A stretch of DNA of 49,167 bases from Mobilitalea sp. (GTDB lineage: Bacteria > Bacillota_A > Clostridia > Lachnospirales > Lachnospiraceae): positions 1 through 49,167 of the forward strand of contig JARKQP010000784.1 of assembly GCA_029974875.1 (NCBI GenBank). The letters run 5' to 3'. This document shows positions 35,796-43,490 of the stretch, in pieces. Positions within the stretch are counted from its first letter, which is position 1, and each line of letters starts with the position of its first letter. The notes beneath the pieces are model-generated. The model made no database searches and was not told where the DNA came from. It saw nothing but the letters and a program-made list of their open reading frames with translations. A program made the translations under genes and the position numbers.

Positions 35796-37871
35796 ATGGG
35801 AAAAAGAATTGTAATTGTTGGGGCCGGCTATGCGGGCATTCTAACAGCTAAAAAATTAGAGAAAAAGTTAAAAAAACAGGATGTTCAAATCACTGTAATT
35901 GACAAAAATCCTTTCCATACGATGTTGACGGAATTACATGAAGTGGCAGCAAACAGGGTGGATGAGGACAGTATCAAGATCAGTTTGAGCAAGGTCTTTG
36001 CAGGCAGAAAAATAGATGTGAAGACGGATACGGTTTCGTCCATCGATTTCGTTAAAAAGACCGTAGTTGGAACGAATGAGAGCTATTCCTATGATTATTT
36101 GGTTTTGGCAGCAGGCTCCAAGCCTAACTTTTTTGGAGTACAGGGCGCCGAGGAGTATGCTTATAAGCTCTGGTCCTATGATGATGCAGTTATCTTAAAG
36201 GATCAGATCCATAATGCTTTCCGTAAGGCAATGCGTGAGACCAATCTGGAGGAGAGGAAAAGATTACTTACCTTCTGGATTGTCGGAGCTGGCTTTACCG
36301 GTGTTGAGATGGTCGGTGAATTAGCGGAATATGTCCCGATCCTGTGTGAGAAATATAATATTGACCGCAGCGAGGTCAGTCTGTTCAATGTAGATGGTTT
36401 AAGCAGGGTAATTCCTACTTTATCAGAAAAGTTATCGGCCAAGGTTCAGAGAAGGCTGGAAAAGATGCGGGTTAAGGTGATTTTAAATACCTTCGTTTCA
36501 GAAATCGGTGCAGATTTCATCAGCCTGAAGGAAGGCGACCGTGTTAACCGGTATCCGGCAGGAACCATTGTATGGGCGGCAGGAATCCAGAGTACGGATG
36601 TGACACAGAAGACCGTTGATAACCTGGAGGTTGTCCAGGGCGGCCGTGTCCAGGTTGATGCATATTTGCGTTCTACGAAGGATAAGAATGTATATGTCAT
36701 CGGTGATAACATGTATTATATTCCCGAGGGTGAGGAGCGTCCGGTTCCGCAGATGGTGGAAAATTGTGAGCAGAGCTCCCATACTGCAGCCCACAATATC
36801 GTATGTGATATTACCGGCAGCGGAAATATGGAGGAATATAAGCCGAAATTCCACGGTGTTATGGTCAGCATTGGCGGACGTTATGCTGTTTGCCATGTGG
36901 GTCTGCCCGGAAGGTTTTTTAGCATGCCATCCTTTTTGGCAATGTTTGCAAAGCATTTTATTAATATTATTTACTTTATCCAGGTGCTTGGCTGGAATAA
37001 GGTTTTCAACTATGCAAAGCATGAATTTTTCACGATCAGGAACTGCAGAAGCTTTGTCGGAGGACATTTTTCCAATAGGACACCGAGCTTCCTGCTGGTA
37101 CCGCTCCGTCTCTGGCTTGGAGCAATATGGGTATTTGAAGGTATTATGAAGATTGTGGAAGGCTGGCTTACTTCTCCTAAATTAACTGGTTTCTTTGGCG
37201 GGGCAAACGGCTGGTATGACACTATCCTAAATGGTACGTCAGCTCCTGCAACAGATGCGACCTCATCCGCAACCGTATCCTCCGTGGATACCATTGCAAA
37301 GGCAGTTACGGTTGTATCAAAATCCGTTAAGGTAATTGGAGTTGCGGCAGATGCAGCGTCTTCTGCTACCGTTGACCCGGGTGCCGCTGCAGGTGCAGGG
37401 GAACAGGCTGCACAGGCGATAGGACATGTGCTGGTTAATTTTAATTTCTTAGGCTTAGTCCGGGTGATCTTTGTCAGCGGAAAGCAGCTGGCAGAATCTA
37501 CGATTAGTGATTATGCTTTTAAATTAGATATCCCGTTGATGAACTGGTTTGTTGAGCATCTGATTCTTCCAAGCAATGGGATGCAGATGTTTATGCAGAT
37601 ATTTATTGTTTTGGCAGAAATTTTAATCGGACTCGCGCTGATGGGCGGTTTACTTACTACCCCGGCAGCGGCATTTTCACTTGTACTGCAATTCATGTTC
37701 GTATGTACTACCGGTTTATATCTTGGAACCTTCTGGATGGTATTTGGCGCAATCGCCATATTAATTGGTGCAGGCAGGACCTTAGGACTTGACTACTATG
37801 CAATGCCCGGACTGAAGAAAGGTTGGAAGAGACTGCCTTTTGTAAGGAAGTGGTATCTCTATAATGACTAA
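35796..37871 (+). CDS. ndh2: Type II NADH dehydrogenase with C-terminal DoxX-like membrane region
   Basis: A 691-residue protein. The first 430 residues are a type II NADH:quinone oxidoreductase with two nucleotide folds, G9-x-G11-x-x-G14 for FAD and G164-x-G166-x-x-G169 for NADH, plus the VYVIGDNMYY FAD block. The last 230 residues add several membrane helices of DoxX type, split by an Ala/Thr-rich linker (about 490-560). ATG 35796 follows AAGGAG by 5 bases; the open frame extends 41 codons further upstream without a ribosome site. The same arrangement occurs in the Ndh2 of Gram-positive flavin-based electron-transfer loci, where it passes electrons from NADH to a special demethylmenaquinone pool. 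It overlaps the next gene by 8 bases. Confidence 0.9.
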   Translation: MGKRIVIVGAGYAGILTAKKLEKKLKKQDVQITVIDKNPFHTMLTELHEVAANRVDEDSIKISLSKVFAGRKIDVKTDTVSSIDFVKKTVVGTNESYSYDYLVLAAGSKPNFFGVQGAEEYAYKLWSYDDAVILKDQIHNAFRKAMRETNLEERKRLLTFWIVGAGFTGVEMVGELAEYVPILCEKYNIDRSEVSLFNVDGLSRVIPTLSEKLSAKVQRRLEKMRVKVILNTFVSEIGADFISLKEGDRVNRYPAGTIVWAAGIQSTDVTQKTVDNLEVVQGGRVQVDAYLRSTKDKNVYVIGDNMYYIPEGEERPVPQMVENCEQSSHTAAHNIVCDITGSGNMEEYKPKFHGVMVSIGGRYAVCHVGLPGRFFSMPSFLAMFAKHFINIIYFIQVLGWNKVFNYAKHEFFTIRNCRSFVGGHFSNRTPSFLLVPLRLWLGAIWVFEGIMKIVEGWLTSPKLTGFFGGANGWYDTILNGTSAPATDATSSATVSSVDTIAKAVTVVSKSVKVIGVAADAASSATVDPGAAAGAGEQAAQAIGHVLVNFNFLGLVRVIFVSGKQLAESTISDYAFKLDIPLMNWFVEHLILPSNGMQMFMQIFIVLAEILIGLALMGGLLTTPAAAFSLVLQFMFVCTTGLYLGTFWMVFGAIAILIGAGRTLGLDYYAMPGLKKGWKRLPFVRKWYLYND

Positions 37872-38847
37872 TGACAATAAAGTACAAGAGAGCTTGAATC
37901 AGGCGCTCCTGCCGGGGGAAGCTTTGGATCAGGTGAAGCGGGAGGTGGATCGTGCACTTTCCAGATCACCCTTGATGATACGTGAGTATACAAAGCATCT
38001 TGCCATGTCACAGGGTAAATATATCCGGGCAGTCTCAGTTATTACCTGTGCTATGGATAAGGAGGGCAGGGCTGCGGCTAATGCGGTTAAGATTGCGGCG
38101 GCAATTGAAATACTGCATTTGGCTACGTTAGTTCATGATGATATTATTGACAATGCGGATCTTCGCAGGGGAGAGGTCACCCTACAGAAAAAATACGGAA
38201 AACGTACTGCTGTAATCTGTGGGGACTATCTTCTTAGCATGGCACTTAGAATGGGTGCTTCGATTGAAAATAAAAAGGAATACCTGGACTTAAGGCTTCC
38301 GGATTATGTGGGCAGGGTATGCCTCGGTGAGCTGAACCAGCATGTGAATAACCATAATTTGAATTTATCGGTCTTCCGCTACCTGAAGATCATTTCCGGC
38401 AAAACGGCTGCATTGTTTGAAGCTTCCTACTATGCCGGGGCAATCTTTTCGGGATGCTCCGAGGCGGAGGCTAAAAAGTATAAAAGACTGGGCTATTATG
38501 TCGGCATGATATTCCAACTGGTGGACGACTGTATTGATTTTGAAGAAACGGTTGAAACCGCGTATAAACCGGTACAGTCCGACTATGAGCAGGGCGTTAT
38601 TACCTTACCCTTAATCCATGCGTTGACAAACTGGAAGGAATTGAAGGAAAAGGCAGGAAGGTCCGGCCTGCAAAGGGAAGAAATCAACAGGGCCGTTACG
38701 GAGAGCGGTGGAATCACATTTACCCGTGCCTTTGTCCAGAGATACTATGATAAGTCGGTAAAGGTAATTGATGGACTGGAAGCTGATGAAAATAAGAAGG
38801 ATAAGCTGATGCTCATCTTAAAGAAGGCTTCCAGGCTTGATGCTTAA
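37864..38847 (+). CDS. Polyprenyl diphosphate synthase (DmkB-like)
   Basis: A 327-residue trans-isoprenyl diphosphate synthase, all-alpha fold. The two Asp-rich motifs are D92-D93-x-x-D96 (LVHDDIIDNADLRRG) and D221-D222-x-x-D225 (QLVDDCIDF). It makes the isoprenoid tail of a quinone by adding isopentenyl units to an allylic diphosphate. The start overlaps the NDH-2 stop by 8 bases and a prenyltransferase gene follows, so it very probably supplies the tail of the demethylmenaquinone used by this locus, as DmkB does in Listeria. Product chain length cannot be read from the sequence. Confidence 0.9.
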   Translation: MTNDNKVQESLNQALLPGEALDQVKREVDRALSRSPLMIREYTKHLAMSQGKYIRAVSVITCAMDKEGRAAANAVKIAAAIEILHLATLVHDDIIDNADLRRGEVTLQKKYGKRTAVICGDYLLSMALRMGASIENKKEYLDLRLPDYVGRVCLGELNQHVNNHNLNLSVFRYLKIISGKTAALFEASYYAGAIFSGCSEAEAKKYKRLGYYVGMIFQLVDDCIDFEETVETAYKPVQSDYEQGVITLPLIHALTNWKELKEKAGRSGLQREEINRAVTESGGITFTRAFVQRYYDKSVKVIDGLEADENKKDKLMLILKKASRLDA

Positions 38848-38888
38848 GAAAACAGACAGCCGCAGCACCTGCGGCAGAGTGAGGGAGC

Positions 38889-39788
38889 ATGGTAAAAAGA
38901 TTTCTGGATTACGTCGAGATTAGGACGAAGATTACCAGTACATTTACATTTTTTATGACGATAGCATTCCTGCTGTACCAGAAGCAGGCAGTTCGATGGG
39001 ATTTGACCTTAGTATTTTTTGCCGCCATGTTTCTCTTCGATTTAACCACTACTGCCATAAATAATTATATTGATACGAAGAATAATCACCAGATCCTGCA
39101 ATTTAGCAGGAGGACAGCATTGGTTATTATCTATGTTTTATTTTTAATCAGTGCTGCCCTAGGGCTATGGCTTGCGTATCAGACGGATATTGTTGTTTTG
39201 CTGGCGGGCGGACTGTGTTTCCTGTGCGGTGTATTTTATACCTACGGACCGGTTCCTATTTCCAGAATGCCCTTGGGGGAGATATTATCAGGCTTGTTTT
39301 ACGGGCTCTTAATTCCGTTTATCCTGCTTTATATTAATTCCCCGGCAGGAACCTATTTGGAGCTTGGGATAAGCCTAAGGACAATTTCGCTGGAGCTTCA
39401 GGTATGGCCGGTAATCACTTTGCTTTTATTGGCGGTCACACCCTTTTGTGTGACGGCAAATATCATGCTGGCCAACAATATCTGTGATGTGGAGAAGGAT
39501 ATTGCGGTGAAGCGGCATACATTACCCTATTATATCGGTAAGAAGGCTCTTTACCTGTTTGCAGGATTGTATTACCTGACCTATGGGGCTATGGTAATTA
39601 TGGTTTTGTTCCGTATCCTGCATCCGGTTTGTCTTTTATCCCTGGCAACCATTATTCTAGTACAGAAAAATATCAATGTCTTTTTTAAGAAGCAGGATAA
39701 GGCAGTGACATTTGTATGTGCCATCAAGAATTTTGTAATCATTATGGGCGTCAATTCCTGCTTGATTTTAATCAGCGCCTTTCTTTAG
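38889..39788 (+). CDS. UbiA-family prenyltransferase (MenA/DmkA-like)
   Basis: A 299-residue protein with eight or nine membrane helices. The first substrate motif is NNYIDTKNN (about residues 58-66), a variant of NDxxDxxxD with Asn in the last position. The second motif NICDVEKDIAVKRHTLP (about 197-213) is typical of MenA, which joins a polyprenyl chain to 1,4-dihydroxy-2-naphthoate to give demethylmenaquinone. Situated after NDH-2 and a prenyl diphosphate synthase, it matches DmkA of extracellular electron transfer loci. No methyltransferase is adjacent, consistent with a demethylated quinone. The naphthoate head group must be made elsewhere. Confidence 0.88.
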   Translation: MVKRFLDYVEIRTKITSTFTFFMTIAFLLYQKQAVRWDLTLVFFAAMFLFDLTTTAINNYIDTKNNHQILQFSRRTALVIIYVLFLISAALGLWLAYQTDIVVLLAGGLCFLCGVFYTYGPVPISRMPLGEILSGLFYGLLIPFILLYINSPAGTYLELGISLRTISLELQVWPVITLLLLAVTPFCVTANIMLANNICDVEKDIAVKRHTLPYYIGKKALYLFAGLYYLTYGAMVIMVLFRILHPVCLLSLATIILVQKNINVFFKKQDKAVTFVCAIKNFVIIMGVNSCLILISAFL

Positions 39789-39889
39789 GAAATGCAAAAG
39801 TAATATGATAGGTATATTATTCCCATTTCCAGTGATGATGCTGCAATAACTGGAGTATAACGAAGGTTATTCATCCCTAGGGATTGGGT

Positions 39890-40007
39890 TAATATAAAGT
39901 TATCAGAAGTTGTACTTTAACTTCTGATAAAAGGCGCTGTTTTTGCGCCGTGTAAAGTGTGCCCTGATGGGGCACACCGATTACAGGAACTGACTTTGTT
40001 CCTGTAA
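39890..40007 (+). ncRNA. Structured leader of the PplA-like gene with four stem-loops
   Basis: A weak -10 (TAATAT, 39890-39895) precedes four perfect hairpins. H1: 39900-39911 with 39919-39930 (12 bp). H2: GGCGC 39933-39937 with GCGCC 39945-39949 around a T-run. H3: 39957-39964 with 39970-39977 (8 bp). H4: 39981-39990 with 39998-40007 (10 bp). H1 could also act as a terminator for the upstream prenyltransferase gene. The first part resembles the sbcD leader. The ribosome site lies about 35 bases after H4. Confidence 0.55.
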
Positions 40008-40056
40008 TATAAATTGGTACACAACGAAAAATATCAAACACGGGAGGATTAAAAAA

Positions 40057-41166
40057 ATGAAAAAGGTTTTAACTTTACTATTAGCTTTAACTATGGTACT
40101 TGGATTAGTATCAGGATGCGCAAAGTCATCCACACCTTCAGAGACAGATCCTACAAAGGCACCGGAGGCTACTACGGCACCGGAAGCAACTACAGCTCCG
40201 GAAACGGAAGCAACTACAGCACCTGAGACTGCAGGTGGTGCAAAGACAGGTTTAGCTGTAATTACATCACTTGGAAAATCAACAGCTGCAACAGCTGATG
40301 CAGAAGGCTTAGCTCAGACAGATGCATATATCTTTGCTGTATTAGTTGGCGCAGATGGTAAGATCGCAGCTTGCAAAATTGATTCTGCCCAGACAAAGAT
40401 CAACTTCTCAGCAGACGGCAAGATCACATCCGATAAGGCAGCAGAGTATAAGTCAAAGCAGCAGCTCGGTGATGATTACGGCATGAGAAAAGCTTCCGCT
40501 ATCGGTAAGGAGTGGAACGAGCAGGCTGACGCATTTGCAGCATATGTAGTTGGTAAGTCTGTAGATGAAGTAAAAGGTATTGCTGTAAATGAAGAAGGTA
40601 TCGCTGGTGATGCAGACTTAGCAGCATCCGTAACAGTACATGTCGGCGACTTTATCGAAGGCGTAGCACAGGCTGTTGCTAATGCACAGGATTTAGGTGC
40701 AAGCGCTGGGGATAAATTAGGTCTTGGTGTTACAACAGATATCGCAAGCTCCAAGGATGCAGCAGCAGATGCAGACGGTTTAGCACAGGCTTACACAAAT
40801 ATTGCAGTTGTAACAGTTGATGCAGGCAACAAGATTACAAGCAGCTTTATTGATGCAGTTCAAGGAAATGTTAACTTTAATGCAACTGGCGCTATCACAA
40901 CAGATTTAAAAGTTGATCCTCAGGCAAAGCAGGTTCTTAAGGATGCTTATGGTATGAAGAAGGCTTCTTCTATCGGTAAAGAGTGGTATGAGCAGGCAGA
41001 TGCATTTGCAGCATATGTGACTGGTAAAACTGTTGATGAAGTAAACGGTATCGCTTTAAATGAAGAAGGAAAAGCAGCAGACGCAGATCTTGCAGCATCT
41101 GTAACAGTGCATATTGGACCATTTATGGCAAACATCACTAAGGCAGTAGAGAACGCAGCAAAATAA
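40057..41166 (+). CDS. Surface lipoprotein with two FMN-binding repeats (PplA-like)
   Basis: A 369-residue lipoprotein with lipobox VSGC (Cys21), a low-complexity Ala-Pro-Glu-Thr linker (about 30-65, repeated APEATT), then two homologous repeats of about 155 residues. Each repeat ends DADLAASVTVH; the Asp and Thr of DLAASVT line up with the D-x-x-[ST]-G-A-T motif that ApbE enzymes modify with FMN, giving candidate sites Thr193 and Thr350. PplA of Listeria is such a twice-flavinylated lipoprotein that carries electrons out to iron or soluble acceptors. AGGAGG precedes the ATG. A very regular codon choice suggests high expression. The modification sites are inferred. Confidence 0.87.
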   Translation: MKKVLTLLLALTMVLGLVSGCAKSSTPSETDPTKAPEATTAPEATTAPETEATTAPETAGGAKTGLAVITSLGKSTAATADAEGLAQTDAYIFAVLVGADGKIAACKIDSAQTKINFSADGKITSDKAAEYKSKQQLGDDYGMRKASAIGKEWNEQADAFAAYVVGKSVDEVKGIAVNEEGIAGDADLAASVTVHVGDFIEGVAQAVANAQDLGASAGDKLGLGVTTDIASSKDAAADADGLAQAYTNIAVVTVDAGNKITSSFIDAVQGNVNFNATGAITTDLKVDPQAKQVLKDAYGMKKASSIGKEWYEQADAFAAYVTGKTVDEVNGIALNEEGKAADADLAASVTVHIGPFMANITKAVENAAK

Positions 41167-41171
41167 TAACC

Positions 41172-41270
41172 GTTTTTTCTTCTAATGAAGTGGCTTTCTT
41201 CTAAAATGAAGTGATTTTCTTCTAATGAAGCGATTTTACTTCTATGTGAAGTGGTTTTCTTCTATGTGGT
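41172..41270. repeat. Tandem repeat of 19-21 bp units, five copies
   Basis: Units resemble TTTTCTTCTAATGAAGTGG; TTCTTCTA and GAAGTG are the constant parts. The array begins a few bases after the PplA-like stop and precedes the terminator hairpin. Each unit contains CTTC...GAAG, so it may fold as a series of small stems. Confidence 0.85.
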
Positions 41271-41289
41271 GACGAAAGAGTGATATAGG

Positions 41290-41366
41290 GAGTGCTGGAA
41301 TATAATTTCTATTATGTTGGGAGATTTCCTAAAAAGGTAGAAAAATGTTTTCCGGCACTCTCTTTC
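41290..41366 (+). terminator. Terminator-like stem after the PplA-like gene
   Basis: GAGTGCTGGAA (41290-41300) pairs with TTCCGGCACTC (41350-41360), one G-T wobble, and is followed by TCTTTC. The 49-base loop is unusually long. Position between the lipoprotein and ApbE genes suggests partial termination. Confidence 0.55.
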
Positions 41367-41398
41367 ATATCTCCGTATTTTCTATATGAGGTGGAAGG

Positions 41399-42445
41399 TT
41401 GAACAGAAGAATAGCAGCAATCCTATTATTAATAACAATTTTAGTTACAATGACATCCTGCAGCGGCGGGAATAAGAGATACCAGGCCAGCTTTCTGGAG
41501 CTGTTTGATACGGTCACGACCATTATAGGCTATGCAAAGGATGAGGCAACCTTTTCTAAGGAAGCCCAGATGATCTATGATGACCTGAAGGTATACCACC
41601 AGCTCTACGATATTTATAACGATTACGAAGGAATCAATAATATCAAGACCATCAATGACAATGCCGGTATCCAGCCTGTCAAGGTGGACCAGAAAATTAT
41701 AGATCTGTTAAAGTTTTCTGAGGATGCCTATGCCATGTCAGAGGGAAAGAAAAATATAGCCCTGGGGGCTGTGCTCCAGGTGTGGCATGACTACCGGGAG
41801 GAAGGAACCAATGACCCTGATAATGCTAAGGTTCCCCCTATGGAATTATTGAAAGAGAAGGCCGCGCATACGGACATCAAGGATATCATCATCGATGAAG
41901 AGGCGTCGACGGTCTATCTGGCAGATCCTGAAATGAGCATTGATGTGGGAGCAGTCGCAAAGGGATATGCAACGGAACGGGTAGCCCAGTATATGATTGG
42001 CGAGGGCTACACAAGTCTTTTACTGAGTGTGGGCGGAAATGTACGGGCAATCGGCAGCAGGGATGAGGCGGACAAGGCTTGGAATGTAGGGATCCAAAAC
42101 CCGGATCTGAAAAGCGATGAGAAATACCTGATGATTACAAAGCTGGAGAACCTGTCCCTGGTAACCAGCGGTGATTATGAAAGATATTATACCGTGGATG
42201 GTGTCAGGTATCACCATATCATTGACCCGGATACCCTGATGCCGGCCAATTACTATACGGCGGTATCAATCATCACGGAGGATTCCGGTTTGGCGGATGC
42301 CCTTTCAGCAACCTTATTTAATATGTCTTTGGAAAAAGGGAAAGCCCTGATTGAATCCATGGAGGACACGGAGGCAATGTGGGTCAATAAGGATGGCAGC
42401 CTGGTTTATAGCTCAGGCTTTGAGAAATATATTAAGAAAAACTAG
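41399..42445 (+). CDS. apbE: FAD:protein FMN transferase, lipoprotein (ApbE/FmnB)
   Basis: A 348-residue ApbE enzyme that transfers FMN from FAD to a Thr of target proteins outside the membrane. A lipoprotein signal ends at TMTSC (Cys21). Conserved blocks are FDTVTTIIGY, the FAD-binding SIDVGAVAKGYATERVA (about 180-197), LSVGGNVRAIG and the metal-site block YHHIIDPDTLMP. The start is TTG 41399, with GAGGTG five bases upstream; no ATG is available before the signal sequence. Standing next to a protein with two FMN-binding repeats, it is almost certainly the enzyme that flavinylates it, as FmnB does in Listeria. Confidence 0.93.
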   Translation: MNRRIAAILLLITILVTMTSCSGGNKRYQASFLELFDTVTTIIGYAKDEATFSKEAQMIYDDLKVYHQLYDIYNDYEGINNIKTINDNAGIQPVKVDQKIIDLLKFSEDAYAMSEGKKNIALGAVLQVWHDYREEGTNDPDNAKVPPMELLKEKAAHTDIKDIIIDEEASTVYLADPEMSIDVGAVAKGYATERVAQYMIGEGYTSLLLSVGGNVRAIGSRDEADKAWNVGIQNPDLKSDEKYLMITKLENLSLVTSGDYERYYTVDGVRYHHIIDPDTLMPANYYTAVSIITEDSGLADALSATLFNMSLEKGKALIESMEDTEAMWVNKDGSLVYSSGFEKYIKKN

Positions 42446-42468
42446 GGTGTAGCGCAGATGCACCCTAG
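42442..42468 (-). other. Inverted repeat over the apbE stop codon
   Basis: CTAGGGTG (42442-42449) pairs with CACCCTAG (42461-42468) and includes the TAG stop. There is no T-run on the plus strand, but on the minus strand the stem is followed by TTTTTCTT. It may act as a weak plus-strand terminator or block antisense transcription. Confidence 0.5.
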
Positions 42469-42594
42469 GGAAAAGTGTTCCGGTGCCTACCAACCTCAAT
42501 CCTTGGAACCATTTTTTGTATTTCTTCTTGCATTCTTTATATACTGGGGGTAGAATGAATCTGTATAAAATCGATGGGGAGGCCGGATATATTT

Positions 42595-43050
42595 ATGGAT
42601 CATATAGACAGACAGTTATTAATCATGCTTCAGGAGAACGCAAGAGTGCCGCTAAAGCAGCTTGCGGAAAAGGTATACTTATCTTCACCGGCAGTAGCGG
42701 CAAGAATTGAACGGCTGGAGAAGAAGGGTATCATCAAAGGCTATCATACGAATATTGATTGGCTGAAGCTGGGGCATCATATTACCGCATTTATTAATCT
42801 TGAGGTGGCGCCGGCGCAAAAGTCAGAATTCTACCCATTTATCAAGTCCTGCCCCAACGTTATGGAATGTAATTGTGTCACGGGAAATTTTTCGATGCTG
42901 ATCAAGGTATGCTTTAAAAGCACCATGGATCTGGATTTGTTTATCGGCGAGATCCAGAAGTTCGGTAAGACCAGTACCCAGGTGGTTTTCTCCACCGCAG
43001 TGGAGCACCGGGGAATACAGGTCCTGTCGGAGGAGCATGAGGAGATATAG
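42595..43050 (+). CDS. Lrp/AsnC family transcriptional regulator
   Basis: A 151-residue protein of the feast/famine family. An N-terminal helix-turn-helix (MDHIDRQLLIMLQENARVPLKQLAEKVYLSSPAVAARIERLEKKGIIKGY) is followed by the ligand-binding RAM domain (about 65-145), which usually senses an amino acid. ATG 42595 is the family-typical start with GGGGAGG about 12 bases upstream; an ATG at 42574 has no ribosome site. It stands alone with its own terminator between apbE and the galactose region. Its targets are unknown. Confidence 0.92.
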   Translation: MDHIDRQLLIMLQENARVPLKQLAEKVYLSSPAVAARIERLEKKGIIKGYHTNIDWLKLGHHITAFINLEVAPAQKSEFYPFIKSCPNVMECNCVTGNFSMLIKVCFKSTMDLDLFIGEIQKFGKTSTQVVFSTAVEHRGIQVLSEEHEEI

Positions 43051-43141
43051 GCGGGATATAGAAGCGCTATAAGGGGTTCATGGGTTATAGTAATGGGAGA
43101 TTGGATCCGGTAAATAATAAAATATGGTGAGTACAGGGCGG

Positions 43142-43180
43142 TTACGTCAGGATGGCAGAATCCTGATGTAATCGTTTTTT
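43142..43180 (+). terminator. Rho-independent terminator of the Lrp gene
   Basis: TTACGTCAGGAT (43142-43153), loop GGCAGA, ATCCTGATGTAA (43160-43171), then TCGTTTTTT. The stem has 12 pairs with one G-T wobble. Confidence 0.88.
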
Positions 43181-43202
43181 GATTTGATGTTAATCGCTTT
43201 AC

Positions 43203-43272
43203 GCTAATTGATTCTTGCTAATTGATTCTTACTAATTGGTTCTTGCCAATTGGTTTTTGCTAATTGATTCTT
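43203..43272. repeat. 14-bp tandem repeat, five units
   Basis: GCTAATTGATTCTT starts at 43203 and 43217, with variants at 43231, 43245 and 43259. It lies just after the terminator of the Lrp gene. From the array to the next gene (43273-43480) the sequence is AT-rich; a short inverted repeat about GTTTTCCGTCTG/CAGACGGAAGGG (43345-43382) is the only structure I see. Confidence 0.88.
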
Positions 43273-43490
43273 ATCAATCTATTTGAGGTGGTTTATTTGC
43301 AGTAAATATTTTGTACCAACATTTTGTACCAACCATATAGAAGTTTTCCGTCTGTACTGGTTTTATGAACAGACGGAAGGGAAAAAATAAATTTAGCTTG
43401 TGGAAATAAGCAGGAATTGGTATTATCATCTTATATAAATATGTATTTTGTAATAATACAAGAATCTTGTTGGATATAAGGGAGGCTGCT

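Noticed and set aside
36498..37149. Open frames on both strands inside the NDH-2 gene (189 and 177 codons).
   Set aside because: They are alternate-frame shadows; the NDH-2 frame carries both nucleotide-binding motifs and continuous similarity.
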